A stretch of 32,358 nucleotides of DNA from Candidatus Obscuribacterales bacterium (GCA_021732565.1 JAKFUT010000015.1:1-32358); one strand, 5' to 3'. Counted from the first letter of the stretch, positions 15,440 to 25,345 are shown. Translations and numbers: made by a program. Notes: generated by a model not told the origin, from the letters alone.

Positions 15440-15727
15440 GACCTGTCTACAAACAATATGCTTTATCTCTTCTCCTGCGCGGCAACAACATTGGGACCAA
15501 GCCAAATCATATTGGAAGATGGCAGAGGGCATCAAAGCACCTACCTGTCGTCTAAAGACACTGACGGGGGGCTGTATTCAATGACAATATGGTGGCGCTG
15601 AAGTGAGCAGCAAAAAGGAATTGCAATTTTCAGACGGGTTTTGGACAGCTTCCCATCGGTACTATGCGATCACTGAACGGTTCGGTCATGGGCGTGACCG
15701 GAGTTCACCAGGAAGGAGAACAGAATC
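15440..15727 (+). pseudogene. Decayed gene remnant B before the second Asp-rich gene
   Basis: This is homologous to the second and third segments of the remnant at 13639-13914. A frame ending at 15601 contains LGPSQIILEDGRG and continues to DTDGGLYSMTIWW. Another frame from about 15580 contains SSKKELQFSDGFWTASHRYY. Small indels separate the frames, and their positions differ from copy A (B has two extra bases where A meets a stop). The last bases supply the ribosome site of the following gene. Confidence 0.45.
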
Positions 15728-16466
15728 ATGGACGAAAAAGTAATGGAACAACATGAAAATTCTGAGCGAGCAGCCACGTCAAGCCAGCAAGATGCTGCGT
15801 CAAAATTACACGATGAAGCTTATACCCAACCATCGCGCACCGAAACACCACAGTATGAGGGGAACGGCCGTCAAATCAGGGTAAACTTTCTTCCCGAACT
15901 TCAACTCATCAATGGCGCGGGGATAACATCATCCGAGCAGCCTGCAAGCCTCGATTCTCCGAATCGAACTGCTAGCGATAGACCTGATGGCAAGGATAGC
16001 GACAAGGATAGCGACAAGGATAGTGACGACGCAGCCACGGAACTCGACAACGCGAGCAAAGATAGTGACAGTCATACGGATGTCGACAGTCCCATTTTCA
16101 CCGTTCCCGAGCACAACATGGACGATGCGCAAGATCGTGAACCTTTCGAAAATGGTGTACCCCAGCCAATGCTCCAGCCACCATATAGGGGCATTCGCTA
16201 GCCGTCATCTCGGACGACGTGATGAAAGAAGATTGAGGTTTCCTAGGAGATTCAACGCTGCTATTTCATAGCGATCTGAATGAATGTGTTTGATCAAACC
16301 TGCGATTGCCGATGATTCGGCCTTGAGGATCACTGTGATGCCTGTTCGTCCATCAGTCATCACCAATGGGAAGACGGAGCGCTGTTCGCTCGGTCTCCCA
16401 TGGCGTGGACAGAGTGATCGAATGGCTACGCAGCTCTTTCGGGTCATTAGATGAATGACGCCACGA
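15445..16466. repeat. Tandem duplication, copy B
   Basis: This 1.0-kb unit matches 13654-14855 in order and orientation: remnant leader, Asp-rich gene, then a spacer with a hairpin, ending at the shared ATGAATGACGCCACGA. It is separated from copy A by about 590 bases carrying the 19-bp inverted repeat and the small gene at 15102. Confidence 0.9.
15728..16201 (+). CDS. Asp-rich protein, copy B
   Basis: This encodes 157 residues and is a paralogue of the protein at 13917. The N-terminal ~60 residues differ at only a few positions. The central part has short KDSDKDSDKDSDDAA repeats, and DDAQDREPFENG is shared near the C-terminus before the tails diverge (here PQPMLQPPYRGIR). AAGGAGA at 15713-15719 precedes ATG 15728. 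It has no signal peptide. Conservation of both ends with a variable middle suggests that the ends carry the function and the repeat is a flexible, possibly metal-binding, spacer. Confidence 0.75.
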   Translation: MDEKVMEQHENSERAATSSQQDAASKLHDEAYTQPSRTETPQYEGNGRQIRVNFLPELQLINGAGITSSEQPASLDSPNRTASDRPDGKDSDKDSDKDSDDAATELDNASKDSDSHTDVDSPIFTVPEHNMDDAQDREPFENGVPQPMLQPPYRGIR

Positions 16467-16481
16467 ACAAGGTAGGATGTG

Positions 16482-16868
16482 ATGAATAACTTTGAGAACT
16501 CGCAAAGGTACGCCGATTCCGAGGACATGGAGGTCGCCGTGTCCACGCGAGAGAAACTTCAACTTGAAGCACTAAATCATATTTGCACAGACCGTGAATC
16601 ATTCGGCTCCGTTGAAAGGGAGTCTTACTCTTTCACGTCGTTAGAGTCGCTTCCGAATTTAGAGTTAACAGATTTTGCCATGGTCTCGCATTTAGACAGT
16701 TCCAGGAATGAAGCTGAGGCTGCCGAACCTCCTGATTCCGATGAAGCTAAGGCTCACGAGAGTCATCGAAGCTCAGACACAAGGATCCTGGAGAGAGAGC
16801 TGGTTAATACACTTGGGAATCTCTTGGAAAAGCTCTCAGGAATTCTAGAAGAGCTTGGTCGCCGCTAG
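16482..16868 (+). CDS. Small acidic hypothetical protein
   Basis: This encodes 128 residues, acidic and Ser/Glu rich. The C-terminal helix (ERELVNTLGNLLEKLSGILE region) is amphipathic and could form a coiled coil. TAGGA at 16473-16477 lies before ATG 16482; GTG 16479 is the alternative. It begins just after duplicated unit B ends. Like the neighbouring acidic proteins it has no signal peptide and no recognised family. Confidence 0.6.
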   Translation: MNNFENSQRYADSEDMEVAVSTREKLQLEALNHICTDRESFGSVERESYSFTSLESLPNLELTDFAMVSHLDSSRNEAEAAEPPDSDEAKAHESHRSSDTRILERELVNTLGNLLEKLSGILEELGRR

Positions 16869-17000
16869 TGGTAATTCCCGTGATCTCGCATCCGAACCAG
16901 GCAGTGGTTGAGGCAAGCAGGCCTGCGCGCTAATGGCAGATAGGAGAAGTTCCTGTGGTCAACTCTTACTGTGTTTCAATTTCTTCAATGGAGCAGACTT

Positions 17001-17654
17001 ATGAATGAATTTGATTTTGATGAACAACCAGACTTTAGCGATGAAGTCTCCCGATATTCAAAAGAGCAAACCGAGGCGGGTGAAAGCCTCTGGGACCAAA
17101 TATACAAGCAAGATCGCCGGTTGAAAGACAACGGCGGCAATGACAATATTTCAAAGCACATTGAGACTGCGGAGAAGGGTGAACCGAGCGGTGATGCTGC
17201 TCGGAGGAATGAAATACGCACTGAGATGGATCGCTTGGCCGACGGTGCATCAAGACGCCTGTCGGCTGCGGAAATTGCAAAACTGAAGCTTCTACAGCAT
17301 GCAATTCTCGACGATGGCAGAGCACTCGGCAGGGTGGCCGTTCTATTTACAAACCGCCGGGAACAGGACCGTATTCTAGAGGTTTTGCAAGAAAACATAC
17401 GAAGGTATGCGCCAGACATTAGGATATTAGGCAACGGACCGGTAACTGATCAATTGGATGGCCGCGCTTATGAACGTGATTGTAATTCTGTTGGTATTTG
17501 CATTTCATTCGGATTCGACGAAGAGCGTGGTCCTCATACAGTGCATTACTGCAGCCGGAACGGTTACTCCACCTGGTCGGGACCGAGAGGCGGCTATTCA
17601 TTAACAAGGAATCCCCTGCATCTTCTATCAGCCCGCATGCTGAGACGTGGTTGA
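17001..17654 (+). CDS. Hypothetical hydrophilic protein
   Basis: This encodes 217 residues. The start MNEFDFDEQPDF and the charged helical first half resemble the other island proteins in style. The second half (from about 110) is more globular, with Cys and aromatic residues (CNSVGICISFGFDEERGPH, then SRNGYSTWSGPRGGYS). GGAG at 16990-16993 sits 7 bases before ATG 17001, which is preferred over GTG 16971. It converges with the kinase gene, and the 59-base gap holds an imperfect CCAAAACG/CGTTTGG hairpin that could end both. Function is unknown. Confidence 0.65.
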   Translation: MNEFDFDEQPDFSDEVSRYSKEQTEAGESLWDQIYKQDRRLKDNGGNDNISKHIETAEKGEPSGDAARRNEIRTEMDRLADGASRRLSAAEIAKLKLLQHAILDDGRALGRVAVLFTNRREQDRILEVLQENIRRYAPDIRILGNGPVTDQLDGRAYERDCNSVGICISFGFDEERGPHTVHYCSRNGYSTWSGPRGGYSLTRNPLHLLSARMLRRG

Positions 17655-17713
17655 GTCAGCGTTGCGACCAAAACGAGCCCCCGTTTGGCCCTTTACTGAG
17701 TTTTGGTAAGTCC

Positions 17714-20700
17714 TCACTCCTTTGTCTCTTTGACCATGCGTCGCCGAGTTTTGTCACAAAATCGCTTCAGGTCAATGTTGGTTGGAGCAAGAGCTTCGAT
17801 TCGTTTGCAGTCATTTTCGCACCCCTTGTTGTTACCAGATCTGGCCCTCGCCACTGCACGATCGGTGAGAATGTATGGATCGGATGGCGCAAGCGCCACG
17901 GATTTGTCCAGAAACTTCAAGGCCAGTTCATGTTCGTTCTGTAGCGAGTATGCTTTCCCTAACCCGAGGTAGCTTGCGGTATCGTGCGGATTGAGCACGA
18001 TTGCTTCTTTGTAATTGCTTATCGCCTGCGGGTACTGTCGGCGACAGTACGCGATATCTCCAAGTCCTGTGTGACATATGCTTTCGCGACTGCCTAATTC
18101 AATCGCGTGGGTAAAGTCGGCAAAAGCCAGTTCTTTGTTTCCTTCCTGCTTCCTGCACAGGCCGCGCATGCAGTAGAGGTCGCCGTTTTTCGGTGCGATT
18201 TTCAATGCTTCATTGTAATCACGGATCGCTTCTTTCAAATGCCAAAAGCGACGGTGTATGTCACCGCGAATCTTGAGAAAGCCAACCGACTTCGGGCTGA
18301 GCTTCAGTGCCTCATTGATGTCTCTGATTGCTTCGGTGTAGGAATTGAGATTGGCATAACACATTGCTCTACCTAAAAGACACTCGGTGCGTGGTGCATC
18401 CCTCAATGCTTTCGTGTACTCGTCAGCCGCACGTCGAAAATCACCGGAATCCCTCGCTAAACAGGCCAGTAGCAATCGTGCTCTGCAATGTGAATCAAGA
18501 ACAACCGCTCGTTCATAGAGACAAGCGGTTGTTTGCCTTGCCTGCTTGTCCTGACACTTCGCCAGGTGCTCACCAGTATCAATCAATAGGCGAACATCGT
18601 ATATTCGACCGGCCAGCTCTTTCAAACGGTCGAATGTAGCGGAGGCTTCCTGTTGCTTTTGAAGTCGTTCCATAGCAATTCCATAGAAGGTCAGCTCCAC
18701 ACATTCATCGCTCAAACTCTTGGACCTCCGTTCAGTTGCCAGGGAATCTCGAAGTAGTGTGGCGATAGCCTGTTCTTTTCCTGCTTCCAATAGAAGATCG
18801 CACAGAGAAGTAAGCGCCTCGATAGAGTCCGGTTTCAATTGGCGAACAAAATATAAATCGGCAAGGGCACCTTCAATGTCTCCGGTCTCTTTCCGGGCTG
18901 ACGCTCGACCAACGTAAAGCCACGGTTTATCATGAGCGATTTTGATCGCCTTGTCGTAATCCGATATTGCTTCCCTGAAGTAACCGAAACGGGAGCGGAT
19001 GGTACCACGTACATCGTAGAGGTCATCCACCTGCGGCTGCAGTAATATTGCTTGATTGATGTCAGCCATGGCGTTCCGGTATTGATTCAGATTTGCGTAG
19101 CAACAAGCGCGCAACTTCAAACAAGTTGCACGAGAACCTTCGTGCTGTAAAGCGTGGGATAACTCGTTGGCTTCGGCTACGAAGTTTCTCTGCTTGTCCA
19201 ATACACGTGCGCGTGCCAATCGAGAAGAAACGTTATGAGCATCGACAACGTTGACCCTGCCATAAATGAACAACGCTGCCTGCTGAGCCGCAGGAATGGT
19301 CCACAAGGCCAATTGATCGCCAGCCTCCATCAACTGATGAATGTCTCGACATGTTCCCGACCAGGTCTTCAAACTGGCAAGTCCCCTTGTCCTTGCCAGA
19401 GGACTGTGAATCTGCTGTAGCGCTTCAATGAATGCTGTCAAAATAGATTTAGTCAACTGCTGATCGTGACTGATGTTCCCGTGAACAAGTAGTTCGTTCA
19501 AAATCTCGCATGCCTTTGCATGTGATTTTGCCGCTATCAGTAGTTGGGCTATCTTCCACTGAACTGCCGCATCCTTTCCATGTGTTGAGGTGGACAACTC
19601 TCTTAACAAGTTCATGCCATGTTCAGCAGCGTAGTCCAGGTAGTGCTCAATGATCGTTCTTTTGAGTGCTATTTCATACTCCGGTTCGTGTGCAGCAGGG
19701 TTCCTTTGTAGCAATTCCAATAAGTCGAGCGCAGACTCTTTCAGATTACGAGTCATTTCCGGAATGGAAGATTCCCGGCTGACTTCGCGCAGATTACGGG
19801 CGCTGACGACGGTTTTGAAGAAGGACTTCTTGAAAGGCATACTCGAAAGTATCTTCCGCAGCTCCTTGAGATAACCATTCACATCATCTGGACGATTTTG
19901 TCGAACACAAATCTTGATCAACTGGACCGTGATGTCTGCCGTGTCCGGTCCATATGATTCAACACACAACGGGCCACTACTAATCGCGTTCGCTTCAGCA
20001 AGAAGTTTCTCCGCCTCTGCGGTCTTGCCCGACTCAATGTACACCATTGCCAAACCATAAAGACTATCGACAATGTCACCGCTTTGTACGCCCGACTCAG
20101 AGATATCCTGCCGATACAGCTCGGTGGCCCGCGCCCGGGAATGCTCGCGGCGCAGAGTGTCAGCCAGACATTTTCTGGATATTCGTCTGAGACAAGGTTG
20201 ATGTTGCCCAATGGTCAGAGCCTTGTCAAAATTCTGCCTTGCACTCGCCAATTCTCCTCGGTTTAGTGCTTGCTCCCCTCTAAGCATCAGCTGCCCCCAG
20301 GCATGTACCTCCAGGCCATGAAGAACAGTCTTTGGCTTATCGTCAGTTACTTCCAGTCGTTGATCGGAGTGGTGTCGAAAAGACATGTATCCCCCGACTG
20401 AAAACGTGGTGATAAACAACAATGCGCACACCGATTTGATCAGCCTCGAAATAGCCGGCCTGCCAAGCTCTTCTCTTCGCTGTCCTGGTTCGAGAATTGA
20501 CTCGCCATGACCGGAAAGAACCAGGTTGAGATCTACCTGGAACTCTGCCATGGACTGATAGCGCTGCGCTGGATCTTTCGCCATGGCACGCATTAACGAG
20601 TTGTTTAATCCCGCCGGTAATAAATTGTTGTCCAATATCTGATTCAGCTCTTCCGGCATTTCCGTAGCATGCAAATGCATCAAACCGATGGGGTTATCCG

Positions 20701-21364
20701 CCACGAGCGGTACTTGGCCTGTCACGGCCTCGTACAACAAGCAACCGAGAGAATAGATGTCTGAGCGAGAATCACATTTTTTTCCAAGACACTGTTCGGA
20801 ACTCATGTAATTAAGACTGCCAATTAGAGATCCCGTTTGTGTTAGCTGGTTTGTACGATCACCATCGGGTATTTTGGCAAGGCCGAAATCGATCATCTTT
20901 ACTGAGTCGGCCGCTGGTTCATCACCGAGCATTATGTTGCCGGGCTTCAGGTCTCGATGCACTATTTGTTCACTGTGTGCATATTGCATAGCGCTGCAAA
21001 TCTGAAGACCAATAGCGATGGCTCGGTCTGAAGCAAGTCGTTCTTCGTTGTGGATAACTGAACTCAAAGATTGCCCCTGAAGGAACTCCATCGCAATGTA
21101 AGGAAAGTGGGTGTGCCAGATGCCAAATCGATAAAATCTCAAAATGTTGGGATGGTTCAACCGGGAGAGAATTTTGCCTTCTCGTTTGAATCTTTCTCGA
21201 TTTTCCGTGTCTTGAAGGAGTTCGGGCGCAAGTAACTTCAATGCAATGATTCGATCGAGTTGCAGTTCCCGTGCCTTGAAAACCTTGCCCATTCCGCCTT
21301 CGCCGAGGTGCTCAATCAGTTCATAACGATCATCGACAATCGTGCCGGGGGACAAATCGATCAT
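17714..21364 (-). CDS. Membrane Ser/Thr protein kinase with large TPR region
   Basis: This encodes 1216 residues. The PknB/Hanks-type kinase domain is at 13-284: glycine loop GEGGMGKV (21-28), Lys43 in ALKLL, HRDLKPGN (Asp138) and DFG (Asp159). YMSSEQ replaces the usual YMSPEQ in the activation segment. A single membrane segment lies at about 307-327. The remaining ~890 residues are outside-facing or periplasmic TPR repeats, with clear units late in the protein (AISDYDKAIKIAHDKPWLYVG-type). Such proteins phosphorylate cytoplasmic targets in response to signals sensed by the TPR part. The kinase residues all look functional. It is divergent from the sensor kinase gene over 212 bases, a possible shared regulatory region. 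Confidence 0.93.
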   Translation of the reverse strand: MIDLSPGTIVDDRYELIEHLGEGGMGKVFKARELQLDRIIALKLLAPELLQDTENRERFKREGKILSRLNHPNILRFYRFGIWHTHFPYIAMEFLQGQSLSSVIHNEERLASDRAIAIGLQICSAMQYAHSEQIVHRDLKPGNIMLGDEPAADSVKMIDFGLAKIPDGDRTNQLTQTGSLIGSLNYMSSEQCLGKKCDSRSDIYSLGCLLYEAVTGQVPLVADNPIGLMHLHATEMPEELNQILDNNLLPAGLNNSLMRAMAKDPAQRYQSMAEFQVDLNLVLSGHGESILEPGQRREELGRPAISRLIKSVCALLFITTFSVGGYMSFRHHSDQRLEVTDDKPKTVLHGLEVHAWGQLMLRGEQALNRGELASARQNFDKALTIGQHQPCLRRISRKCLADTLRREHSRARATELYRQDISESGVQSGDIVDSLYGLAMVYIESGKTAEAEKLLAEANAISSGPLCVESYGPDTADITVQLIKICVRQNRPDDVNGYLKELRKILSSMPFKKSFFKTVVSARNLREVSRESSIPEMTRNLKESALDLLELLQRNPAAHEPEYEIALKRTIIEHYLDYAAEHGMNLLRELSTSTHGKDAAVQWKIAQLLIAAKSHAKACEILNELLVHGNISHDQQLTKSILTAFIEALQQIHSPLARTRGLASLKTWSGTCRDIHQLMEAGDQLALWTIPAAQQAALFIYGRVNVVDAHNVSSRLARARVLDKQRNFVAEANELSHALQHEGSRATCLKLRACCYANLNQYRNAMADINQAILLQPQVDDLYDVRGTIRSRFGYFREAISDYDKAIKIAHDKPWLYVGRASARKETGDIEGALADLYFVRQLKPDSIEALTSLCDLLLEAGKEQAIATLLRDSLATERRSKSLSDECVELTFYGIAMERLQKQQEASATFDRLKELAGRIYDVRLLIDTGEHLAKCQDKQARQTTACLYERAVVLDSHCRARLLLACLARDSGDFRRAADEYTKALRDAPRTECLLGRAMCYANLNSYTEAIRDINEALKLSPKSVGFLKIRGDIHRRFWHLKEAIRDYNEALKIAPKNGDLYCMRGLCRKQEGNKELAFADFTHAIELGSRESICHTGLGDIAYCRRQYPQAISNYKEAIVLNPHDTASYLGLGKAYSLQNEHELALKFLDKSVALAPSDPYILTDRAVARARSGNNKGCENDCKRIEALAPTNIDLKRFCDKTRRRMVKETKE

Positions 21365-21576
21365 TAATTCTCAATCCTGCGAAATAATATAGCTTGACCT
21401 TCGATATACTATGCCCGGCCCATAAGGCGATAGAGCGTCTATTTTTCTGTAAATTCAGCGAGGGAGCGATTTAATCTTTCGTGCCTTAGTGCTCACTTTG
21501 GGGTGCTATCCGCTGGTAAGACAATCGGTTCTCCTTTCTTCTGCAATTGAAATATTGAGGCGAAAGTGGCTGAAAA

Positions 21577-23796
21577 GTGCTGACGAAAAGATTACACTTC
21601 CAGAGTGATGGCTCGCACAAACCAATGAAACCCTCAAATTGGAAGATTGCACATAAAGGGCTCGCTTTGGCGATGATGCCATGGATTTTGAGCCTTGTTT
21701 TTTTGATAACCTTGAGCTACCTCTTATTGAGGGCAGAACAGGAAACTCGACGTGAGGCGCGGGCGCGGGAAGTGAGTGGACTCACCGCTAACATCGCCAG
21801 ATGTTTCTTTGAAAGCATTTCGACGATATCAACCTATATGGTCACAAGGAGTGCTGCCTTCGGATTGCGCTTCGAACAACTCAAGATTGAGGATGTCCAG
21901 TTAAACGATCGCCTCGCTGTACTCGTCAAAGGAAGCGCACCGCGTGAGCATGCATTAACGCAGCTAAGACAAGCAGAACTGAAGTCCCTGGAATTGCTAG
22001 ACATACTTAAAGAGGCCGCTGATGAAGGCGATGCAACTACTCTTACTCATGTAGCGGCGATCAGAGGTGAAATGGAAGCAGCGGTGAAAGGATTCGTGTA
22101 CCGGCTCGGTGAATTCTCAAAATTGCCAGGCTCAAGACAAACCACTGGCAGCTTTGAGCCATGGAACAAGGCCTTCAAATGGTTTATTGGAGGAGGGTTT
22201 ATTTTGAGCGCATTGGCGTGCCTCTTCTCAACGAGTCTCTTCTCACGGCACATCACAAAGCGAATTGAGATTATTGTTGAGAACACTCGCAAGTTGGCTC
22301 GGAAGGAGCCTCTACCACCGACTTTGAGTGGCAATGACGAGATCGCTACTTTGGATTCGACCTTTCACGACATGGCCTTGGCGCTGGACGAATCTGCTCG
22401 CAGAGAACGTGCGGTGGTAGATAACGCAGTGGATGTGATATGTTCACTGAATAGTGAATATCAGTTTGTTGCGGTCAGTCCAGCCGCGACTCGCGTCTGG
22501 AACAGAGAACCGGAAGGTCTTGTCGGTAGCTCAGTCTCTGTTGTGCTTACAGATGACGACCTCACTAATTTCAGAGAAGCGCTCACTCGGATAAAAACGA
22601 CTCGGCAGGCGTGCACCGTTGAAAATCAGACAAACCCTCAATCTGGTGGTCCACGTACGATGTTGTGGTCTGCAGACTGGTCCGACACGCAAGATGCTTT
22701 CTTCTGTGTGGTTCACGATATCACCGAACGCAAGGAAGCAGAAGAGATGCTTCGCGAGAGTGAGGAGCGCTTTCGCACTATCATTGAACATATTCCGGTG
22801 GGCCTGCTGATCGTTAACAAGGAGGGCAACATCGAAACTGGCAACAGATGGATCGAAAATGTGCTGGGAGTAAGTCTGTCCGGGCTGCGGGGGGTCCCTG
22901 CTCAATCCTTGATAGAAGAACGCGTTGAGTCGCAGTCGGAGTTGAATGAGCTGGTGAACCGCACTATCCATCAGCCTGTTGAATGTGAGGCCAGAAAGGC
23001 AGATGGTTCGTTATTGGAGGTAGAACTCTCATCCACAGCATTTCGCGCTGGTAATGAAGAACGATTTCTATTAGCGATTGCAGACGTGACGGCCCGGCGG
23101 CAGGTGGAAAGACTTAAAGGGGAATTCGTAGCGATGTTGAGCCATGATCTTAGAAGCCCTTTGACAGCGATTCGTGTGGCTCTTGGGATACTTAATCGAC
23201 CTGTGTATGCAGATCTAACCAGTGAAGGCTGTACAGTTGTCTCAAACGCACAGCGGGAAGTAGATCGCCTATTACAAATGATCAATGATTTGCTTGACCT
23301 GGAAAGACTGAATGACGGAAAAATGCCTCTGCACAAGGAACCTGTATTGATACAGAACGTGGTAAGTGAGGCCATTGAATCTATGCGCTTGTTGGCTGAG
23401 AAGAATGGAGTAATTTTGGCTAGCGATGTGGAACCCTGCGAAATTTTTGCCGATTGCGACCGTTTGGTTCGGGTTGTCATCAATTTGCTCTCCAATGCCA
23501 TCAAATATTCTCCAAGCGAGGGGATAGTGACGGTTCATTGCAGAGCGGCTCAGGAGTACCTTGAAGTTCGGGTATCTGATCAAGGACCGGGATTGCCAGT
23601 GGGCTATGAGTCCCTTATATTCAAAAGGTTCGAACAGTTGACGCCGATGGATACTGTGAGTAAAAGTGGTAGTGGTTTGGGATTGGCGATTTGCAAGGCG
23701 ATTGTCGAATCGCATGGCGGCGAAATTGATGTGAAAACTAAATCAGACGGAACAGGCAGCACGTTCTGGTTTCGGCTTCCTATCGGTGAACCTTAG
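21577..23796 (+). CDS. PAS-containing sensor histidine kinase
   Basis: This encodes 739 residues. Order: membrane segment about 31-51, an extracytoplasmic helical sensor region 52-202, membrane segment 203-223, HAMP 224-275, PAS about 276-384 and a second PAS 393-508, HisKA with SHDLRSPLT (His523), then HATPase with an N box (Asn640), DQGPG (668-672) and GSGLGLA (698-704). All kinase motifs are intact. The start is GTG 21577 or ATG 21625; the ribosome sites are weak for both. It lies 35 bases before the response regulator, its probable partner. The signal is unknown. Confidence 0.95.
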   Translation: MLTKRLHFQSDGSHKPMKPSNWKIAHKGLALAMMPWILSLVFLITLSYLLLRAEQETRREARAREVSGLTANIARCFFESISTISTYMVTRSAAFGLRFEQLKIEDVQLNDRLAVLVKGSAPREHALTQLRQAELKSLELLDILKEAADEGDATTLTHVAAIRGEMEAAVKGFVYRLGEFSKLPGSRQTTGSFEPWNKAFKWFIGGGFILSALACLFSTSLFSRHITKRIEIIVENTRKLARKEPLPPTLSGNDEIATLDSTFHDMALALDESARRERAVVDNAVDVICSLNSEYQFVAVSPAATRVWNREPEGLVGSSVSVVLTDDDLTNFREALTRIKTTRQACTVENQTNPQSGGPRTMLWSADWSDTQDAFFCVVHDITERKEAEEMLRESEERFRTIIEHIPVGLLIVNKEGNIETGNRWIENVLGVSLSGLRGVPAQSLIEERVESQSELNELVNRTIHQPVECEARKADGSLLEVELSSTAFRAGNEERFLLAIADVTARRQVERLKGEFVAMLSHDLRSPLTAIRVALGILNRPVYADLTSEGCTVVSNAQREVDRLLQMINDLLDLERLNDGKMPLHKEPVLIQNVVSEAIESMRLLAEKNGVILASDVEPCEIFADCDRLVRVVINLLSNAIKYSPSEGIVTVHCRAAQEYLEVRVSDQGPGLPVGYESLIFKRFEQLTPMDTVSKSGSGLGLAICKAIVESHGGEIDVKTKSDGTGSTFWFRLPIGEP

Positions 23797-23831
23797 ATAC
23801 TACACGGTCGCAATTATTATGGGCATGATCA

Positions 23832-24506
23832 ATGCAAAAAGTGTTATTAGTTGAAGATGATCCATCCGTGAGTTCCTCTGTTCGACAAGTTCTGGGAGCC
23901 GATGATTTCAGGGTTGATATAGCCAGTACGCTGTCGGAAGCAAATGCGTTCCTGGATGCCTTCAACTACGATCTTTTGATTCTTGACTGGGAGCTACCCG
24001 ATGGTAGCGGGGTCGACCTATGCAAGAAGCTTCGCGGTAAGGGATTCAGTGCTCCCATTTTGGTTCTCACCGGAAGATCATCAATAGACCACAAAGAGCA
24101 GGGATTTAATTCCGGAGCTGATGACTATCTGACAAAACCGTTCCACCCTCGCGAACTCACAGCACGTGTTTATGCATTGTTACGCAGGTCGCCGGCATTG
24201 GTAACTAACAAGCTCCAAATTAGCGACCTGGAATTCGAGCTGAGGAGCAGAACGGTGACAAGGGCAGGGCAAAACGTCGACCTGCAGCCGCATGAAATGT
24301 CTGTGCTTGAATTTCTAATGAGAAACGCTGGCACCGTATATAGTACCGATCAATTGCTGCGTCGATGTTGGGAATCCGACGCTGAAATTTCGCCTGATGC
24401 CGTTTATACATGTATAGGAAGACTGCGAAGGAAGATTTGCCCGGCAGGAGAAAAGTCTCTCATTACGACCGTCCATGGGCAGGGCTATCGCATGGAGCCT
24501 GATTAG
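23832..24506 (+). CDS. OmpR/PhoB-type response regulator
   Basis: This encodes 224 residues, standard for the family. The receiver domain has the acidic pair Asp9-Asp10, phospho-acceptor Asp52 (LILDWELPDGSG), Thr80 and Lys102 in TKPF. The C-terminal winged-helix domain (about 126-222) ends in the typical TTVHGQGYRMEPD. It is expected to be phosphorylated by the upstream histidine kinase and to bind promoter DNA. It is the last gene of the pair; no clear terminator follows. Confidence 0.96.
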   Translation: MQKVLLVEDDPSVSSSVRQVLGADDFRVDIASTLSEANAFLDAFNYDLLILDWELPDGSGVDLCKKLRGKGFSAPILVLTGRSSIDHKEQGFNSGADDYLTKPFHPRELTARVYALLRRSPALVTNKLQISDLEFELRSRTVTRAGQNVDLQPHEMSVLEFLMRNAGTVYSTDQLLRRCWESDAEISPDAVYTCIGRLRRKICPAGEKSLITTVHGQGYRMEPD

Positions 24507-24967
24507 TTACGCACTCAACTAGGCTCACGTGGGGCGATTCGTCGAGTTCAGAACGAGCTACCGAGGCGCATCATTACAGATCAAGATGGCATCTGCACTT
24601 AGCGGTGCTTGAGTTTCTAATGGTTAGCCTCCTCCCTCTCTTCGTTGGAAATCAGATCACAAAAAGCGCCAAAAGCCTTTGGGGTCGGGGCTTGACAGTT
24701 CGAGCTGCCTCATGGATGACCAAAATAACAAGAGCTCGACTCTACGAAGCACAAAGTGCAGAAAGGAGTGCTGTAACTGGAGTGATGGGCGAGAAAAAGT
24801 ACAAAAAGGTGCAAAAAAGCTTAGAGAATGGGTGACACAGCAGAGGAACCGAACAAAGAGCAAGCCTTGCGATCGAATCCCGGAGACAGAAACAGCTGCT
24901 GGTCGCTGTCTCCGGGATTCCGCTGTAATCAGTGGTTTCGCGTGTTCGTTTTCCAATGCGAGAGTGG
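24507..24967. other. Gap holding a response-regulator-like scrap and a 15-bp inverted repeat
   Basis: At 24593-24622 the frame reads LHLAVLEFLM, and its DNA (GTGCTTGAGTTTCTAATG) nearly repeats the response regulator at 24304-24321. This is probably a scrap of a duplicated or lost regulator. An open frame to 24835 continues from it without protein-like features. At 24875-24889 and 24906-24920 lies a perfect inverted repeat, GAATCCCGGAGACAG and its complement, with a 16-base loop. It is placed to end the minus-strand cassette that starts at 26353. Confidence 0.5.
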
Positions 24968-25324
24968 TTAGATCAGGTGGGGGACGACGTTGAGCGGAAC
25001 GTTACGGACATATTCCGCCAGCAGCATGATGCGTGCGTATTCAGCGGAGTACTTTACTGCGCGAATCACGGGGCTACTTTCGGGATCTCCCAGCGCCACG
25101 ACGTTTGCGCCCCTGTAGAAGCGTCCCGCCATCAGTTGGCCGAAGAGGTACTTCGTAAGGAGGTGCCCGACGCTCTCGCCGGTGACCAGGTCGTCCACCT
25201 CTTCGCTGGTGATCAAGACCAGAGTCTTCAGCCGGTAGAACAGGTAGATGGAGAAACCGTTCACCGTCAGCAGGATGACAGACAGCATCAGGATAACAAG
25301 AATCACAGCATTCATGGGATTCAT
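24968..25324 (-). CDS. Small membrane-anchored hypothetical protein
   Basis: This encodes 118 residues. One N-terminal membrane segment (about 5-28: AVILVILMLSVILLTVNGF) is followed by a soluble, mostly helical part. GGAG precedes ATG 25324. It is the last of three minus-strand genes with GC-rich codon use, like the 2559-4097 cassette. No family is recognised. The inverted repeat at 24875-24920 lies downstream. Confidence 0.75.
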   Translation of the reverse strand: MNPMNAVILVILMLSVILLTVNGFSIYLFYRLKTLVLITSEEVDDLVTGESVGHLLTKYLFGQLMAGRFYRGANVVALGDPESSPVIRAVKYSAEYARIMLLAEYVRNVPLNVVPHLI

Positions 25325-25345
25325 GAGCCATTCTCCAGCAAGTGC

